From positions 13,971,001 to 14,035,000 of the forward strand of contig JAYKKT010000061.1 of NCBI GenBank assembly GCA_036023115.1: 64,000 nucleotides of DNA. The letters are read 5' to 3'. The notes below the pieces were generated by a model, which was not told where the DNA came from, did no database searches, and worked only from the letters and a program-made list of their open reading frames with translations. Numbering within the stretch: the first letter of the stretch is position 1; each line of letters begins with the position of its first letter. This DNA comes from Brasenia schreberi (lineage: Eukaryota; Streptophyta; Magnoliopsida; Nymphaeales; Cabombaceae). A program made the translations under genes and the position numbers. This document shows positions 13,201 through 28,200 of the stretch, piece after piece.

Positions 13201-16200
13201 TTTTAAAAGGTTATAAAATATAACAAAAATTTGAAAAACATCGGATTTGGCTTTTAAAAGATACACCGATCTATACGTAATAAAATCAATTATGAAAATA
13301 ACATAGTAGGAAATGCCCCCTTTAGACAAAATGGGTGTTGGTACCCTTACATGCAAATGGACTATATTGAAGGGTCTCATGGTAATATAGGTTTTATTTG
13401 AAAAAGGTAGATGTTGTATTTTGCCAAGAACACAATTTTTGCAAGAAAAAATTTCTAGTCTTTATTCTAAGAGAGCATTGATATAACTTTTGAACATTAA
13501 GATGTTCTAATCTTTTATGTCATATAAGAACATCATTTGACAAAACGTTAATATATTTTATACTATACAAATAATCCATGATTCAAAGTACGTCGTCTCT
13601 ATGGCCACGACCAATCACCATCTTGAAAAGGCAATCGTGGACAATAAATCTCGTGGATGAAAACGTTACAACACAATTCTTATCTGAAATTTGAGATTAA
13701 AAGAACAAGTTTAAATTTAATTTTAGAACAACACTATATTTGGAAACTTAAACTTTTTATTTTGCAAATCATCAATTTTATCAATATTTAATTTTATTTC
13801 ATCTGCAATATAAAGACTTGATAAAGACTTTCTAACAACAACAACAACAACAACTAAGCCTTTTCCCATACTAGATAGGGTCGTTTAAAGACTTTCTAAC
13901 AAATGAGTTTAAAATTTTTTCGTTACAAGTCATGAAATGAAGCACCCGCACAAAGAATCGAAGAGGTAGTACCTTTAATTTTAAGAGCAAACCGCAACAA
14001 CCGTTGCTTTCTCCTTCGTTTAAGCTTCGAGTTTTTTTCACTAGAGGATGAAACTTGTTCTTCAATCAAAGCCACCTTTTCAATTTAGGGCAATTTGGCC
14101 TTATATGACTGACCTCTCTAAAATGGTAGCAAAAGACCTCTTTCCTTGCTTTACTTGATCCTTCATTTTTTGAAGTGGGTAGGTCAATAAACTTTCATAT
14201 TTGGTTCGAGTTTAAATGTGGCTAGAGTGATGTCTTTTGAAGTCTGCTTCATTCATTCTTGTTTCTGCCATTTGAAGATCGGTAAAGACCTCTTTTTTGG
14301 TAGGAAAAGATTTTTGATGAATAGGGATGCTCTTACCCCTTCAAATTCTTCTTGGAGACTTCTTAGAAATTTATAAACAAAATCCTCATTATCCTCATAT
14401 TGTCTCTCACTAAGACATTGTGTATATTTCTTTTTATAACCATACAATTGATTCTAAATATTGAAATATTTATCAAAAAGTTCGTTTACTCGTTTATCTC
14501 CTTGTTTGAGGGATAGCAATTTATCTCTTAATGCTATTCTGTGAGCATCTCTCACTAAGACATTGTGTACATCTCTTAATGCTATTTCTTTTTAAATATT
14601 CCCATGCTTCTCTTGCATTAGTGAAATCGGCCAAAGTATCCCTATTGTGTTCATTTACATTATTCATGAGCACCCATAAGATCGTTCGTTAACCTCCTTC
14701 ATATTCTTTCTTTTGCTAAGTGTAACATTAATCGAGGATTCGACCTTCGAACTACTTACATAGCCCTATAATTTTTTGAAATATAGATAATTTTCCATAG
14801 TTTGGGCCCATGTTTTGTAGTTCGAAGTTGTTAAATGGAAATTAAATCCCTCCTTTTAGTTCATATTTCAAGGAAAAAAATAATTATAAAGAGGTAAACT
14901 TACAACAAAATTAAGAGCACTATCGGCACGGTTCCTGAGGTGACAATCGGCATTTCTACGATTAAAAATGACTCTGATACCGTGTAATGAAGACGATACT
15001 TCAATGTGGCAGCGGAAGGTTGATGAATATAACCTGAAAGTATCACTTGCAAAAACTTTAGAAAAGAAGGTTATAATAAATCGTATGCAACAAAGGCACG
15101 ATATTAAAAAAGAACATTATTTAGCCACAAAAGGGAGAAGAGAGGGGAAGAGGGCAAGGGAAGGGAAGGGGGGTTGGTTGCCCCCCAAGGGCTAGTGTCT
15201 CTTTAGGCCCTGGCCCTGGCCCTGACGGCTTGAGCCCACAGGGCCTACCGGGCCAAGCTACTTGGGCCCGTTTTCTAACACATTCATGTCTCTTATAAGG
15301 TTTATATATATCAATGAGATACTTCTTTTTTCAAGGTTCTCCAAAGAACATCTCTGGTACCCTATTTTTGTAGATCAATAGATATCATGTGAAGGTCATT
15401 TTTCTTTGCTCTAAATGTTTTAATAAGACGTCTCAAAAGATGAATCGCTTTAATAGTAGATCTGGTAGGTATGAATCCAAATTGGTTTTATGTTGTACTC
15501 GATACTTGTCTTAGCCTACGTTCAATAAATCTTTCCCATAATTTCATAGTATGACTCATTAACTTGTACTCAGATAATTCGCATAATTATAAATGTCTTT
15601 CTTGTTCTTGTATATGGGTGTAAATCTACTCGCTCTCCATTTCTTGAGTATCTTTTGGTTTTTTCATATTTCATTAAATTGTCTTGTGAGCCAAGTGATT
15701 CCTGTATCTCCTAAGATTTTCCAAACTTCTATAGGAATATTGTCTAGTCCCACAGATTTATCACTCTTCATATGTTTAAGAACCTCTTTGACTTCATTCT
15801 TCTTAATATGTTAGTTGAAATTGTGGTTTATATACTTTTCTGATTTGACTAAGCCTCTTAATCTAATAATAATGTCTTTATTTTCATTCTTTTGAATATG
15901 TCGGTAGAAATTGTGGTTCCAATCTATTTTTTTATATCATTTGCAACTAGAATTTTCTTATCCTCGTCTTTGATGTATCTAACAAAATTAAGATCCTTAG
16001 TTTTCTTATCTCTAGCCCTAGCCATCATAAAAATATCTCTTTTATCCTCTTTTGAGTTGAGTTTTTATATAAATCTTCCTAAATTTTAAATGTTGCTTTA
16101 CTAATGGCCTTTTTCACTTATTTCTTTGCTTTCTTATAAGTCTCTAAAGTTTCACTAGTCTTCTTTGCATAATGTAATTTGTAACATGCGCTCTTTGCCT

Positions 16201-19200
16201 TTTATTTTGCACTACTTCACTCCACCACCAAGATTCTTTTTGTAGAGTACACCTCCCTTAGATTCACCTATCACATCTTTTGCCACTTACCTAATATGTA
16301 TAGACATATTGTTTCACATATCACAAGGTGCACCAACGTAAATATAACTTCTTTCTCGCTTTTGAGGTTCTACCAGTTAGTCCGAATAGTTTGTGCACTC
16401 TTTTTTTTTTGTCCACTTCCTTACCTGTAAATCCATAACTAAAAGTCGATGTTGGGTGGTTAAACTTTTTTCTGAAATTACCTTTCAATCTTTGCAGCAT
16501 GATCTATCTTTTTTCCTATAAACAAAATAATCAATTTGTGTTTGTGGTAAACCACTCTTATAAGTAATTAAATGTTTATCTCATTTTTTGAAGATTGTAT
16601 TGACTATAAGGAGATCAAAATGTCATTGAAAATTTTTAAATCTCCCTACCTTCATCATTTAGATCCCAAAACCAAAGTTCCCATGAATACTTTGATATCC
16701 TAATGCCTCTTTACCAACATGTCCATTTAATCTCCTCCTAAACAAATCATCTCCCTTTGTGGAATTCTTTGAATCACCTAATCTAATTCTTCCTAAAAAG
16801 ATGTCTTTATACTCTCTCGTAGTCCTACTTGGGGTGCGTAAGTGTAAACAAAATTTTTCGATAATATATCAACTTAAAACTTTGTTTAAAAAAAATTGTG
16901 CGTGAGTGTGCTAGCAAATTTACTCAAACTTGCAAAGTGATTAATCTGACTATTTAGCAATTGTGGACAAGTTGGTTCTTATTATCATAGGCTTCTTAAA
17001 ACGACGCTCAAGGGTCAACCTAAAAGCTTAGAAAGAGCATTTTATGATCCAGGATTTTTTAAGACAATTTTTAACTAAAACAATTTTTCCAAAACAAATA
17101 TATCGTTCACTTGGCAAAATCAGTTTATGTTTTGTTTTTCAGCAAAGGAGTTTTGAAATTTTTAGTGGTTTTCTTTCGATCTAAAAACTCTCGAAAATTT
17201 TACCTAAGATCTAGGTACGAAGCTTTATTGGATATTTTTATTTGTATTTTTGGTTCCTTGGATGATTAAAATTAAACCCGAGAAGATTCCTAACTGAATG
17301 CTATCGTGAAATTCAGAAATCTCAGGGAGGCCTACACAGACAATCCCGCAAGCCCTTCGAGACGACCGCACCAACCGATCATCCGGTAGGGCGAAGGTAA
17401 CGAGCAAGGCAACCACTTTGTGTAACGCATCTAATAGAATCACAGAAACTCACGACGTGTCGATCCTCCTGCTGCAACCCCAAGGAAAGACAAAGGATAA
17501 GCCAAGACCCGAACGACCCATGGCAACCACACCACCACGAAGCTGCTAGTTGACGAGACCAACACAACTCATGCGCCAAGACATATGGAGGATGCAACTT
17601 ACGCTGACCAGCCACCCACAAGCAATGTGAGTGGCCAACGTCGAGCATCTACATGAAGACATGTGAATGCGAGAACATAAGGGACTGGTTCGATATGCTT
17701 TACCGATGCGACCGTGGAGAGGCCATGTAACCATCCAAAATTTGCCTCCCCATATATATGCAACAGGTGATATCCCCCCATCATAGAAGGAACACCAAAA
17801 ACGCAAGAAAAATGAGAAACTTTTTTCTAGCCGAAAATTTGCCTCCCCATATATATGCAATGGGTGATATTCCCCCATCATAAAAGGAACACCAAAAACG
17901 CAGGAAAACGAGATACCTTTTCCTCGCCTAGTCTCTTGGGCTTTTCACTATCGGTACCATACGGTAGAGAAGGAAAATTCAACACCGAGGCACCGTAATA
18001 CCCCACGGAGTCAACTTGAGTTTGGATACTATCCAAATCTCATGATTCAAGAAATAATGTCTAAACTTTTGACATGCCCATACCAAGGATAAGCAAGTCT
18101 TCTCCAGGGCTTGATAATTCCTTTCATACGTAAAGAGAGTTTTTGAAATGTAGTAAATGACATACGCTTTAATGTTATCATCTTCGTATTGTGCTAGTAA
18201 ATCACCCAATGCCTTTTCATGAATAGAAAGATATAAAAGCAAAGGTTTTCCCGCCTTTGGAGGATTTAAAATTAGAAGATTTGCTAAATATGTTTTCAAT
18301 CTTTCAAAAGTTTCTTGACACTAGGAGTCTCAAAGAAATTTGACACCTTTTCTCAGGAGTTTATTGAAGAGTTCACATCGTGTTGCCATATTAGATATGA
18401 AGCAGCTAATAGCTTGGAGTCGACCTTGGAGGCTTCGAACTTGAGTTAGATTGGACGTGGAGGCACTTTTGAGTGTTTAGTTTCATTTTGTAATTTTGTA
18501 AAGCCTAAGTCTTTTGGCTGACCATAAACCCTAAAAGTTTTCCTGATTTCACTCCAAACACACTTTTGAGTGTTTAGTTTCATTTTGTAATTTTGTAAAG
18601 CCTAAGTCTTTTGAAAACTTTTTGCAGAGATTCTATACGAGTGCAATGGTTTTTTTATTTCACCAAAAGATCATTTACGTACACTTCCAAAAGTTCATGG
18701 ATTTGGTCATGAAAATAGTCATCATAGCTCTTGGTAAGTGACACTGGCATTTTTTAAACCAAAAGGCATAACAGTGTAGCAGTATGTGCCCCAAGGTGTG
18801 GTAAAAGCGGTTTTGGGTTGATCTTTTAAAGTCAACTTAGATTTGGTTACAACCCGAATAGCCATTCATAAAAGAAAACATTTCATGATCAACTATGCTA
18901 TCCACTATCAAATCGATATTAGGTAGCGGAAAATTATCTTTTAAAGTGTCATTGTTCAAATTTCTAAAATAAATGAAAATCCTAATTTTTCTATTGGATT
19001 TTTGAACAACTATGTTTGAAAGCCAATCAGAATAAGCAATGTGTTTTATAAAACCAACCTTTAAAAGATCTTTCAAACTCTCTTTTACTTGGAGGTGAAC
19101 ATCAGGAAAAAATTTTCTAAATTTTTGCTGAACGAGCTTGACATTAGGTTCCAAAAGTAAATGATGTTCCACTATCCTAGGGTCTAATCCAGGTATATTT

Positions 19201-22200
19201 TCATAGGTCCATGCAAACAGATAAATGTATGATTTGAGAAATTCTGTAAAGGTTGCCCTTTCGGATTCATGCAAATAAGTTCCTATCTTGACACACTTGG
19301 TATTATACTCGGTTCCTAGGTTGATCTCAAAAAGTCCCCTCCCATGGAACTTGAAGGTTTTTTAAGTCAAGAATTCTATGGAATTCGGGAAGCTCAGAAG
19401 TATGATCATCCTCATTAATGAGGGGATCTAGTTCCTTGTTTTGTTGACTCTCAAGTGATTTGATCTTTTGGGAAGAGTTATTGGCAAAGAATGCGCACGC
19501 TTTCTTTTTGGTATTTTCAAGATTTTTTATATTTTTTATATTTTAAAGATTTTTCAAATGTTTTTGGTTTTTTCAAATATATATTTTTTTAAAATTTTTG
19601 GTAAGTAAAGAGGGATCTTCCATTAAGCCTACAAAGAAAACACTACGAGTTAGGTTCCAAGGAGTTTAGGAGGTTTTAGTGGGTCATAGCCTAACCCACA
19701 TCTACCTTGGTTTAGGGATGAAATGAGAAGTTCCAACCACCCTTGGCCCTCACTTCCTAGACCTCGGTAAGGTATATAGCCCATGTTCAACATCATGTTC
19801 CAACGTTTCTCGAGTTTGGAAAATTTGAGATAAAGTGAATGATCTTGTAACATGGTGTCGTCTATGGTGTTGGATGTGTTATACACCTTAGGCCTTTGGG
19901 AATAGTTTAGGATGTGGATGTTTGAAGTTGAAAGCAGTTCACTAAGAGTTGGTTCTATGATGACCTTTTCTTTATGGCGAGCTTGGATTTGACATGGGTC
20001 CCTCGTAATGCAAGGGGAGTTTTGATCTCCCTTGAGGTTTGGGTTTTCTTTCTTGAGTACTATTATGACTTGATTTTACACACCTATGAAAGGTTGATGG
20101 GACGGTCGTGAATTTATCCAAGGCCTTCCCAACAAGTTATATTGAGGGTTGATATTTAGAAAATTAAACAACCCTACATGTTAAATTGGACCAATTTTCA
20201 TTGGAAGTTCAATCGATGGGAGGAATTGCCATCGTACCTTGTGATGACAATTGCACTTGGTTCAATCCTTTTTAGGGGAACTCTAATTTAAAATGCTATG
20301 TGTAAAGGAAGGATGTTTAGACCTCCTCTCTCATCAACCAAACACTTTTCAAGAGGGTGGTGATTCAATACCACCTCTATGTATAAGGCGTGGTTGTGGG
20401 TTGTTATGGGTCTACTCAACTCGTCTTCAGAAAATGTGATTGGAGTTTGGGTGAGAATTGATGAGACCAAGGACAATGATTCGGGAGTTATGGATGTGTT
20501 AACCTTGGTTTTTCCTAGAATTTCCTTCAATACGTGTTTATGTTTAGATGAGGTTTTGATTAACTCTAAAATAGACATTGAATGGGTGTTTTGCTAAATG
20601 CTTTTCTAGATCGTATTCAGCCAATACATCTTTACCCCTGTCCATGCCATGGGATGAGTGAGGTACGATGCATGCTTTTCAGGGGTCGGGTAAAACGACC
20701 ATCTCCTTACTTGTTTTATTCCTTAAGTGTGGGGTTGATAGATCTTTCTAGACCTAGTAACCTCCTCAACACTTTCTCTGTGGCTCAATCCTATTTGGGC
20801 TCTATTTTGATTATTCGACACACTACGAATTTCTATTAAGTCTCTAGCCGGTGGCGGGACTCTAAGCGCTTCTCCGATCACTACTTGCTTGGCTTTTTTT
20901 AAGATTACGAGAGAAAGATGTGGTGTGCGGTGAGTAGAGTGAACCATATGCGATTCATGATCACAAGTATTGATAGGATTCCCATGAGAATCCTTAGGAG
21001 AAAGACATACCTCTTTGGAGTTTTCGCTTGTGTTTCCATGCTTTGGGAAATGTTCTTTGAAGATGGCTTGGGAAGGCTTCTGCTCCTCGGAGATGTGGAG
21101 CCTGCGTTGCTCAATGAAGTCTTAATCCTATTTTTCAAAGGAAAACAATTATTTGTATCATGGCTTTTTAGCCAATGATACTTGCAAAACTCGTTGAGAA
21201 ATCATCCTTTATGGGTTGCTCTTTCGGGAACCGATGGGAGGCTCACCAAGCCTTGTGAAAGAAGAATGTCTAGGACTTTCGTGAGTGGTTGTCCTACATG
21301 CATATACTCTCTTTTTGTATTTTCATACCTTTATTCATTTTTTTGGATGGGGGGTTTAGGTTTGGGATCGAAAGGTTTGGTAGGATTGGACAAGGAAGGC
21401 TCCACTATAACATTGGCCACCTTTTGAGATTTCACCCCTCCCTTTGGGGTGTGTGACCGATATGCCGTTGGTTTTGGTTTTGAAACAAAACCTTTTCCCT
21501 TCCACAAATCTTCATATACTCCCTTTTTCAAGTTTGTTTTGAAAAGCAACGCTTTTTTGATAAGTTTTTACGAAGTGTTGATTTCATAGAGGGAGAACAG
21601 AACTTTTAAATCATTTTTTAAGCTTTCCAAAATCAATATAAGGTCGCAACTTTCATAAATGAACTCCTTAACTTGCCTGAACAAAGACCTCCATTTCATA
21701 ATAAAGGTGTGGCGTCTTCATTGTGGGCTTGTTTAGTGTCTCTCAATGTGTTAAGAGTTGGAGTAACTTCAATATTATGAGAGAACCTTTGCATGAAACA
21801 ATTAACAACTCTTCAAAAGTGGCGAATTGACTCAAGTCGTAGGAAGCGAACCATTTGGACACTATGCCCTTGAGGAAATATGAGAACCAATAGACCCATT
21901 TGGATTAGTCTTTCTTCTTTTTGTAAGCCCTTCATGAAAATAGTTGTAAGTGAGATCTAGTATCTCCTTTACCATCATATCGATGGAAGTTTGACACTTC
22001 ATCGTCGCTATCGGTTTGATAATCGGATGGTAGAAAATCCGATAGCGAATAGACATTTTTTTCCTTGGATTGTCCTTTTAACAATTGTTTGATTACCCTT
22101 CTATCCTTGATGGTAAATGATTCAAGATTGGGTTCTTCTTTCTCAAACCTACAGGTCGGTTTTGTTTTTCGGACGTGATGCATTCTTTTGTGAGCCTGGG

Positions 22201-25200
22201 TTTGTTTTTCGTGAGAGGAACAAGACTCGATCGCATCGGCCTCTTGGCTTTAAACGGATATTTCTTTCTCAATTCTCATCTCTCTCAATCCCCTCTCTTA
22301 AAGGGGTAATCTTATCCTCTCGGATTTGAGAAAACGATTCCAAAGATTTTCTTGTTGCTTTAGAAAATTGACTCGTAGAGCTTGAGGCCTTACTCGATAC
22401 CTCTCCAACTGAACCTTTTGAACTTAACATGGTTAATTTTGGAAATTTCAGTTCTATGACTAAGTTTTGAAAAAAGCATTGAGAGCAAGGTTTTTCTAAG
22501 ACCTAAGTGCCACCAGGTGTGCCATTTTGTTTTTGTAAACAAAATTTTTCGGTCGTGTGTCGACTTAAGGCTTCCTTCGCAAAAATTGTGCGTGAGCGTG
22601 CTAGCAAGTTTACTCAAACTTGTGAAGTTATTTATCTAATTATTTGGCGATTATGGACAAGTAGGTTCTTACCATCATAGGCCTTCTTGAATCGACACTT
22701 AAAGGTTAACGTAGACTCTTAGAAAGAGTGTTTTATCATCCAGGATTTTCTCAAGACAATTTTCAACTAAAACGATTTTTCCAAAATAAGTATATCATTC
22801 ACTTGGCAAAACGAGTTTGTGTTATGAAAAACAAAACACTAGCAGAGGAGTTTTGAATTTTTTTAGTGGTTTTCCGCGGATCTAAAAAATCTTGAAAAGT
22901 TTACCTAAGACATAGGTACAAAGCTTTACTTGATATTTTTATTTATATTTTGATATCTTTACTTTAGAAGATTAAAATTAAATCCGAAAAAATTCTTAAC
23001 CGAATGTTATCCTGAAATTTAGAACATACTCTTTAACGTCTGTATCTCTACACGTAGGATCCTTATTTTTATGAAATCAGTTAGGTTGGAATGCTATGGA
23101 TGTTAGCTTTTTAACGAAACCATTTTTATGATTTTTGGGTATCTATAGACAGATTTATGAAGATTTTACTAAAGGTATATCGCAAGAATTTTAATATAAA
23201 TAGATTTTGTTTCGTGTTGAGTTCGGTTTATGATGATTTTTTTACTCGGCCTCACTCGTGTGCAAAATTTTTGAAACTTACTGGATGTTAACTAGTGTGT
23301 ATGTAACTTCTAGACAAAATTTTAGAATATTTCACCATGAGATGAAGGTTAGAAAATTTGAGGATTAGACAAGGCTCATGGAGGATGCTAAAATCTGCAT
23401 AGTTTTCTTTATAGAAGCTAATGATGCATCCGATTTGGTCCTTAATCTGTTAATGATCTTCCAAAGAAATTTAATGAAGGATTTGTGTTCGTTTGGGGAA
23501 GAACTCATCTAAATATAATCCCCGAGGCATCTCTCTTAAGGAGGATATCTCTATTGGAAAATAAAAGTGATTATAGCCAATGCCCACCCTTACACAAAAT
23601 TAAGTGTTTAATCCACCATAAGAGTGATTTAGATACTCATCATTGCATGTAAAATGTGGTTGCTAATGTACCTCTTATGGTTTCTTGAATTAATTTGGAG
23701 GCAATCACATTAATCAAGAAAGGGGAGAAGGGATGATAATATATTAAGCATATAAAAGATAAGTATAAGATACAACTTATATTAAGTTTAAAGAAACCGA
23801 GTGACATACAAGTGGTAGGTTCTCTTATCGATGGCCTTTTGCAGAGATTTGCAACACTTTTTTTCCTTTTACAATAGATTAGAGATGAAGGCTCCAAATA
23901 TTACAAATAAAATGAATTGATAAAAGGGGAAAGGAGAGTTGGGCTAGCTTCTTCCTAAGGATTCCTCCTCTTGGACGACTTCTCTCTTTTGGCCAGCGAC
24001 TTTGACTGGCTTCCTCCTCCTGGTGACTCCTTTGTCTTCCTCTCTTTCCTCTCTCAGTCTCGTGTTGATTCTCTCCTTTAATTGCATCATTTAAATCCAA
24101 CCCAAGGCTGATATTTATAGATTTCCCAAGAAGTTTCTAGATGAAGCATATTTTTGGCATCTTTCTAGTGCCTTCCACGAGTTGGGTTGGTCCATGGCTG
24201 ATCCAAATTAGCCCCAATCCAGCTCAATTTGATGGTCACGTGTGTGGTCCATGTGGTCACATGGGCTGGTTCATGCTCGTCATGAGCATGGCACGTCTTA
24301 CAACCCATCCTAATCTAGGCGCCTTGCAACCCTCATGATTGAGCTAACCTTGTCTTGGTGCAACCCACCTCATGTTGACTTACCTTGGCTTGATGCGACC
24401 TTGGCTCGATTTGGGCTTATCATATGACTTGGTTTGACCCACTTTAGTTTGGTCAAAACTTGCTTCAGTGCTTTATTGGTTCGTCCACCTTGGTTCGATC
24501 AAGCTTGCTTTGCTTCAGTCTGGGTCGTCTTGCTTTGTTTGCCTTGAATTGGTTGCATGGATAGCTCATCTTAATTTTACTTGATTCAATCCTTGAATAG
24601 GGAGATAAAACACCTTATGTGGCTTTAAACCCTTGAGTTTTGGTTCATCAAAATTGCTTCTGCTTCATATAAAAAATTAGCCTTGCCAATTGCATTCGAC
24701 AGTGTTGTACAATTGCATGTGTTAGATGTGCACTTCTTCAAACTCCATTTCTTCTAGGCAAATGTCTTCTACTTTCATCATAGCAGGGATTGCCTCGTGA
24801 TATCCCGCTCCCCTTGATCCAATATCGTTTTGTTAATTATGTTTGTTAATGTGTTTTATCTTGTTAGTGTCATGTCAAAGTCTAAATAAATGTACTATTT
24901 AATGTAGTAAATGCCATAGTTGGATCCGTGTCCTTTAATTAGGGGTAATGGTGTCTTTTAAGTTAGATTAGGTTTAGTATAAAGTTTGGGTTTAATTAGG
25001 ACTGTAAACTGATTAAGAAAAGAAGAGGACGGCCGCCCAGTGGAGGGGTCGATTCAATGAGAATTCAACATGATCAATGAAATTTGTTCCTTGATTCTTA
25101 TCAATGAAATGGATTGATTGAAAATAAGATGGTATCAGAGCCTCGCACGCAGAAATAGCAATCAGCCAAGGTGTTCTTCATCCCTGAAAAATCAAGTAAG

Positions 25201-28200
25201 TTGATATATTAGCTTCTTGAATGTTTCATAAAAAGAAAACTACATTAATTCATCATACAGACAAAGTTCCAGCCTCGTAAAGTTGATCGTGGGTGAATCA
25301 GCCTATTGCAATTTTTTTTTGGGTGAATCAGATTATCGCTAGGGAACAAAGAAGATTGTTTTTCCTTCTTGAATCAAGATCAGGTCAGTGACTCACGGAC
25401 AATAAGTCCATATTGAATATGTTTCAAATAGATCAGTTTGTCCCGTGAAAAACTGATCAGTCAGCGTTTGGAATTAGTCTATCTGATCGCTGCTGATCAA
25501 CAGTCGCCATTTGCCATCAACTGGTCGTGTGACTTCAGTAAAGAACATCTACAACAGGAATTGACAATTATTGACAACAGATTTGTCTGTGATGACTATA
25601 ACTGAATGATAGCAGATTGACTTAAATCTTCAAATCATCATCGATCGCAACCTCAAAAAAAGGGAAGAAATTTCAGAAATATCAGATTGGGTATTGTATC
25701 AAGTACACTAGATATTACTGAAAATGTACAACTAACATCTTAAATCAAGGTATTAAAGAAGAAGGAATCAAATCATCAATTCTTCTTAATCCTTGTGGAT
25801 CTTGATCAAGATGGATGGAAGGTTGAAAGAAAAAACTATGTCAGCCACATATGAACAGGATCAAAATATCAAACCATTCCAAATTACAAACATTCGCCTG
25901 GATGAACGAAATTATAGGGAATGGGTTAGGTCTATTGAGCTTGTTTTAAGATCCAGAAGAAAAGTATCAATTATCAGACAGACCTCACCACCACTAGAAG
26001 GAAGCAACGCAGAATATGAACGGTGGGTAAAAGAAGATGCTCTTGTAAGTTCTTAGCTGATCCAGTCCATGAACCTATATATCAGCAAGACTTTTATGTA
26101 TATGGAATCAGCTGCACAGATTTGGATTGCACTGGAAGAGGCATACTCTAGAATTAAGAACATTGCAAAAGAATACGAGATTATTGAGAGGATAAGAAAA
26201 TGTCGCCAAGGAAGCAGATCAATAAGTGAGTATTATGGGGAATTACGTGAACTCTGGAATGAACAAAGACATATTGTGGAAAACAAATGTAGTTATTGTG
26301 TAAAAGAAAGAACAACTGAGTATGAAATTCGAAAAGTGTTCGATCTACTATTGGGAGTTTAATCAGATTATGAATCTATAAAATTAAACATTCTAAGCAA
26401 GGAAGAACTTCTGTTACTTGGCACAATATACTCACTATTACTAAGGGAAGAAGACAGAAAGAATCTAGAGAAAGGTGAACATATACAAGTTAAAAAATCT
26501 GCATTTGTTGGTAGAGGACAAAACAATTATCAGAGAGGAAGAAACACATTTAGAGGAAGAGGAAGAGGAAGGAATCAATATTATGAGGATAAGAGCAAAC
26601 TACAGTGCCCACATTGTGGAAAGAGGGGACACACAAAAGAACAGTGTTGGAAAATTATTAGAAAGCCTTTAGAATATAGAGATTACTGGAGGAAACCCAC
26701 AGAATATAAAGATTATGGCAGTCATGTGGCAACCATATCTGAAAAGAAGGCTGAAATGAATCCAATAAATGAAGTGGCAGAATTAAAAAGTTAAATTGCA
26801 GAAATTGAAACACGTTTACGAGATCAACCTTCAACCTCCTCATCAAAAGCAGATTAAAGTCCACCTACTTCATACAACATCAGTGGTAATTATTCATTTA
26901 GAGATTCTCTAGTTTTTTCTAATTGGATAATAGATTCTGGGGCTACCGATCATATGGTAGGAAACAAGACTAATCTCATGCATAACGAAGTAAGTTCAAC
27001 TCCTCAGTATATAAAAGTAGCAAATGGTTCATTGATTCCTATGGCACGAAAGGGAATGATCTAGAGAGATAATTTCAGACTTAATTCAGTGATATATATT
27101 CCAGAATTTCTAGTAAATCTACTTTCAGTAAGTTCATTGGTTAGAGATATGAATTATACAGTTACATTCTCTCCATATGGCTGTGTTTTTCAGGATTTGA
27201 AGACGGGAAGAATCTTTGGTCGTGGTGAACTACGCAATGGACTATACATACTACCTGGAGATCATATTAAAAAACGTCGAAGCGCATTGGCAGTTAGGTC
27301 TACTGAAGAGGGAATAAAAATTTGGCATAGCAGATTAGGATATTTACCTGTCTCAAAATTAAGAGAATTTGTCTCATTTTAAATTCCTAGTGATGTGATG
27401 ATTCAGTGTGATGTGTGTCAAAGAGCAAAACATCATCGAGCGACTTTTCCTAGTAGTGAATCAAGATCAGTTATTCCTTTTGAGTTGATACATTATGATG
27501 TTTGGGGACCATGTGTACTACCTTCTATTAGAAATTTTAAGTACTTTGTTACGTTTATTGATGATTACTCTCGACTTACCTTTGTTTATTTAATGAAGTC
27601 TAAGTCAGAAATATCTTTGATTTTTCCCTTAGTTCATAATCTTATCAAAACTCAGTTTGGTTATACTGTGAAGACACTCTGATCAAATAATGGTGGAGAG
27701 TATTGTAATGCACAACTGGACTCATGTCTTCAAGCTCATGGTATTATACATCAAAGATCTTGTGTTTACACTCCACAACAGAATGGATTAGCAGAACAGA
27801 AGAATAGACATATTTTAGAAATTGCTAGAACTCTTCTTCTTTAACATAATGTTCCAAAATATTTTTGGCTAGAAGTCATTCTTACAGCAGTGTACATTAT
27901 GAATAGAATTCCAACGATGACTCTTGCAGGAAAGTCACCATTCAAAGTAATTAAACCTGAAGATAATCCATTCCACCTCATTCCTAGAATATTTGGTTGT
28001 GGCTGTTATGTGCATGTTCATCAACAATTCAGAGATAAGCTTCATCCAAGGGCGATTAAATGTATTTTCATTGGATATTTTTGTGAGAAGAAAGGATATG
28101 TTTGTTATAATCCTAATTCTCATAAAAGATATATTTCTATGGATGTAACTTTCTTTGAAACTACTCCATACTACAAAAAATTTGAATGATAATTCTGAAT

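Larger units (their letters stand above)
10680..15280 (-). mobile_element. Degenerate Copia retrotransposon with two LTRs
   Basis: LTRs lie at 10680-11071 and 14983-15280. Both begin tgtaatgaag and end in a variant of ttttctaaca on the + strand. The minus strand carries, from right to left, Gag-like pieces (14253-14447), integrase-like sequence (13195-13380, with [19 protein letters not shown]) and reverse transcriptase (about 11886-12500, with YVNDMIY where YVDDM is usual). The primer site (14971-14982) and polypurine tract (about 11072-11090) are in place. Many stops. Flanks ggttt and cattc do not match, so one side was rearranged. Confidence 0.85.
16843..23052 (-). mobile_element. Degenerate Gypsy (Tat-like) retrotransposon
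   Basis: LTRs about 16843-17336 and 22534-23052 start tgtaaacaaaattttt on the + strand; inner borders are approximate. Minus-strand order: Gag-like (about 21331-22183), aspartic protease (20288-20578, [13 protein letters not shown]), G-patch-like block (19650-19886, [18 protein letters not shown]), reverse transcriptase (18837-19274), RT end and RNase H (17979-18299, [19 protein letters not shown]). The G-patch between protease and RT suggests the Tat lineage. Integrase is missing: only about 640 bp separate RNase H from the 3' LTR. Many stops. Confidence 0.82.

Noticed and set aside
20379..21427. Plus-strand frames inside the Gypsy
   Set aside because: They are complements of the protease and Gag regions, which match known families on the minus strand.
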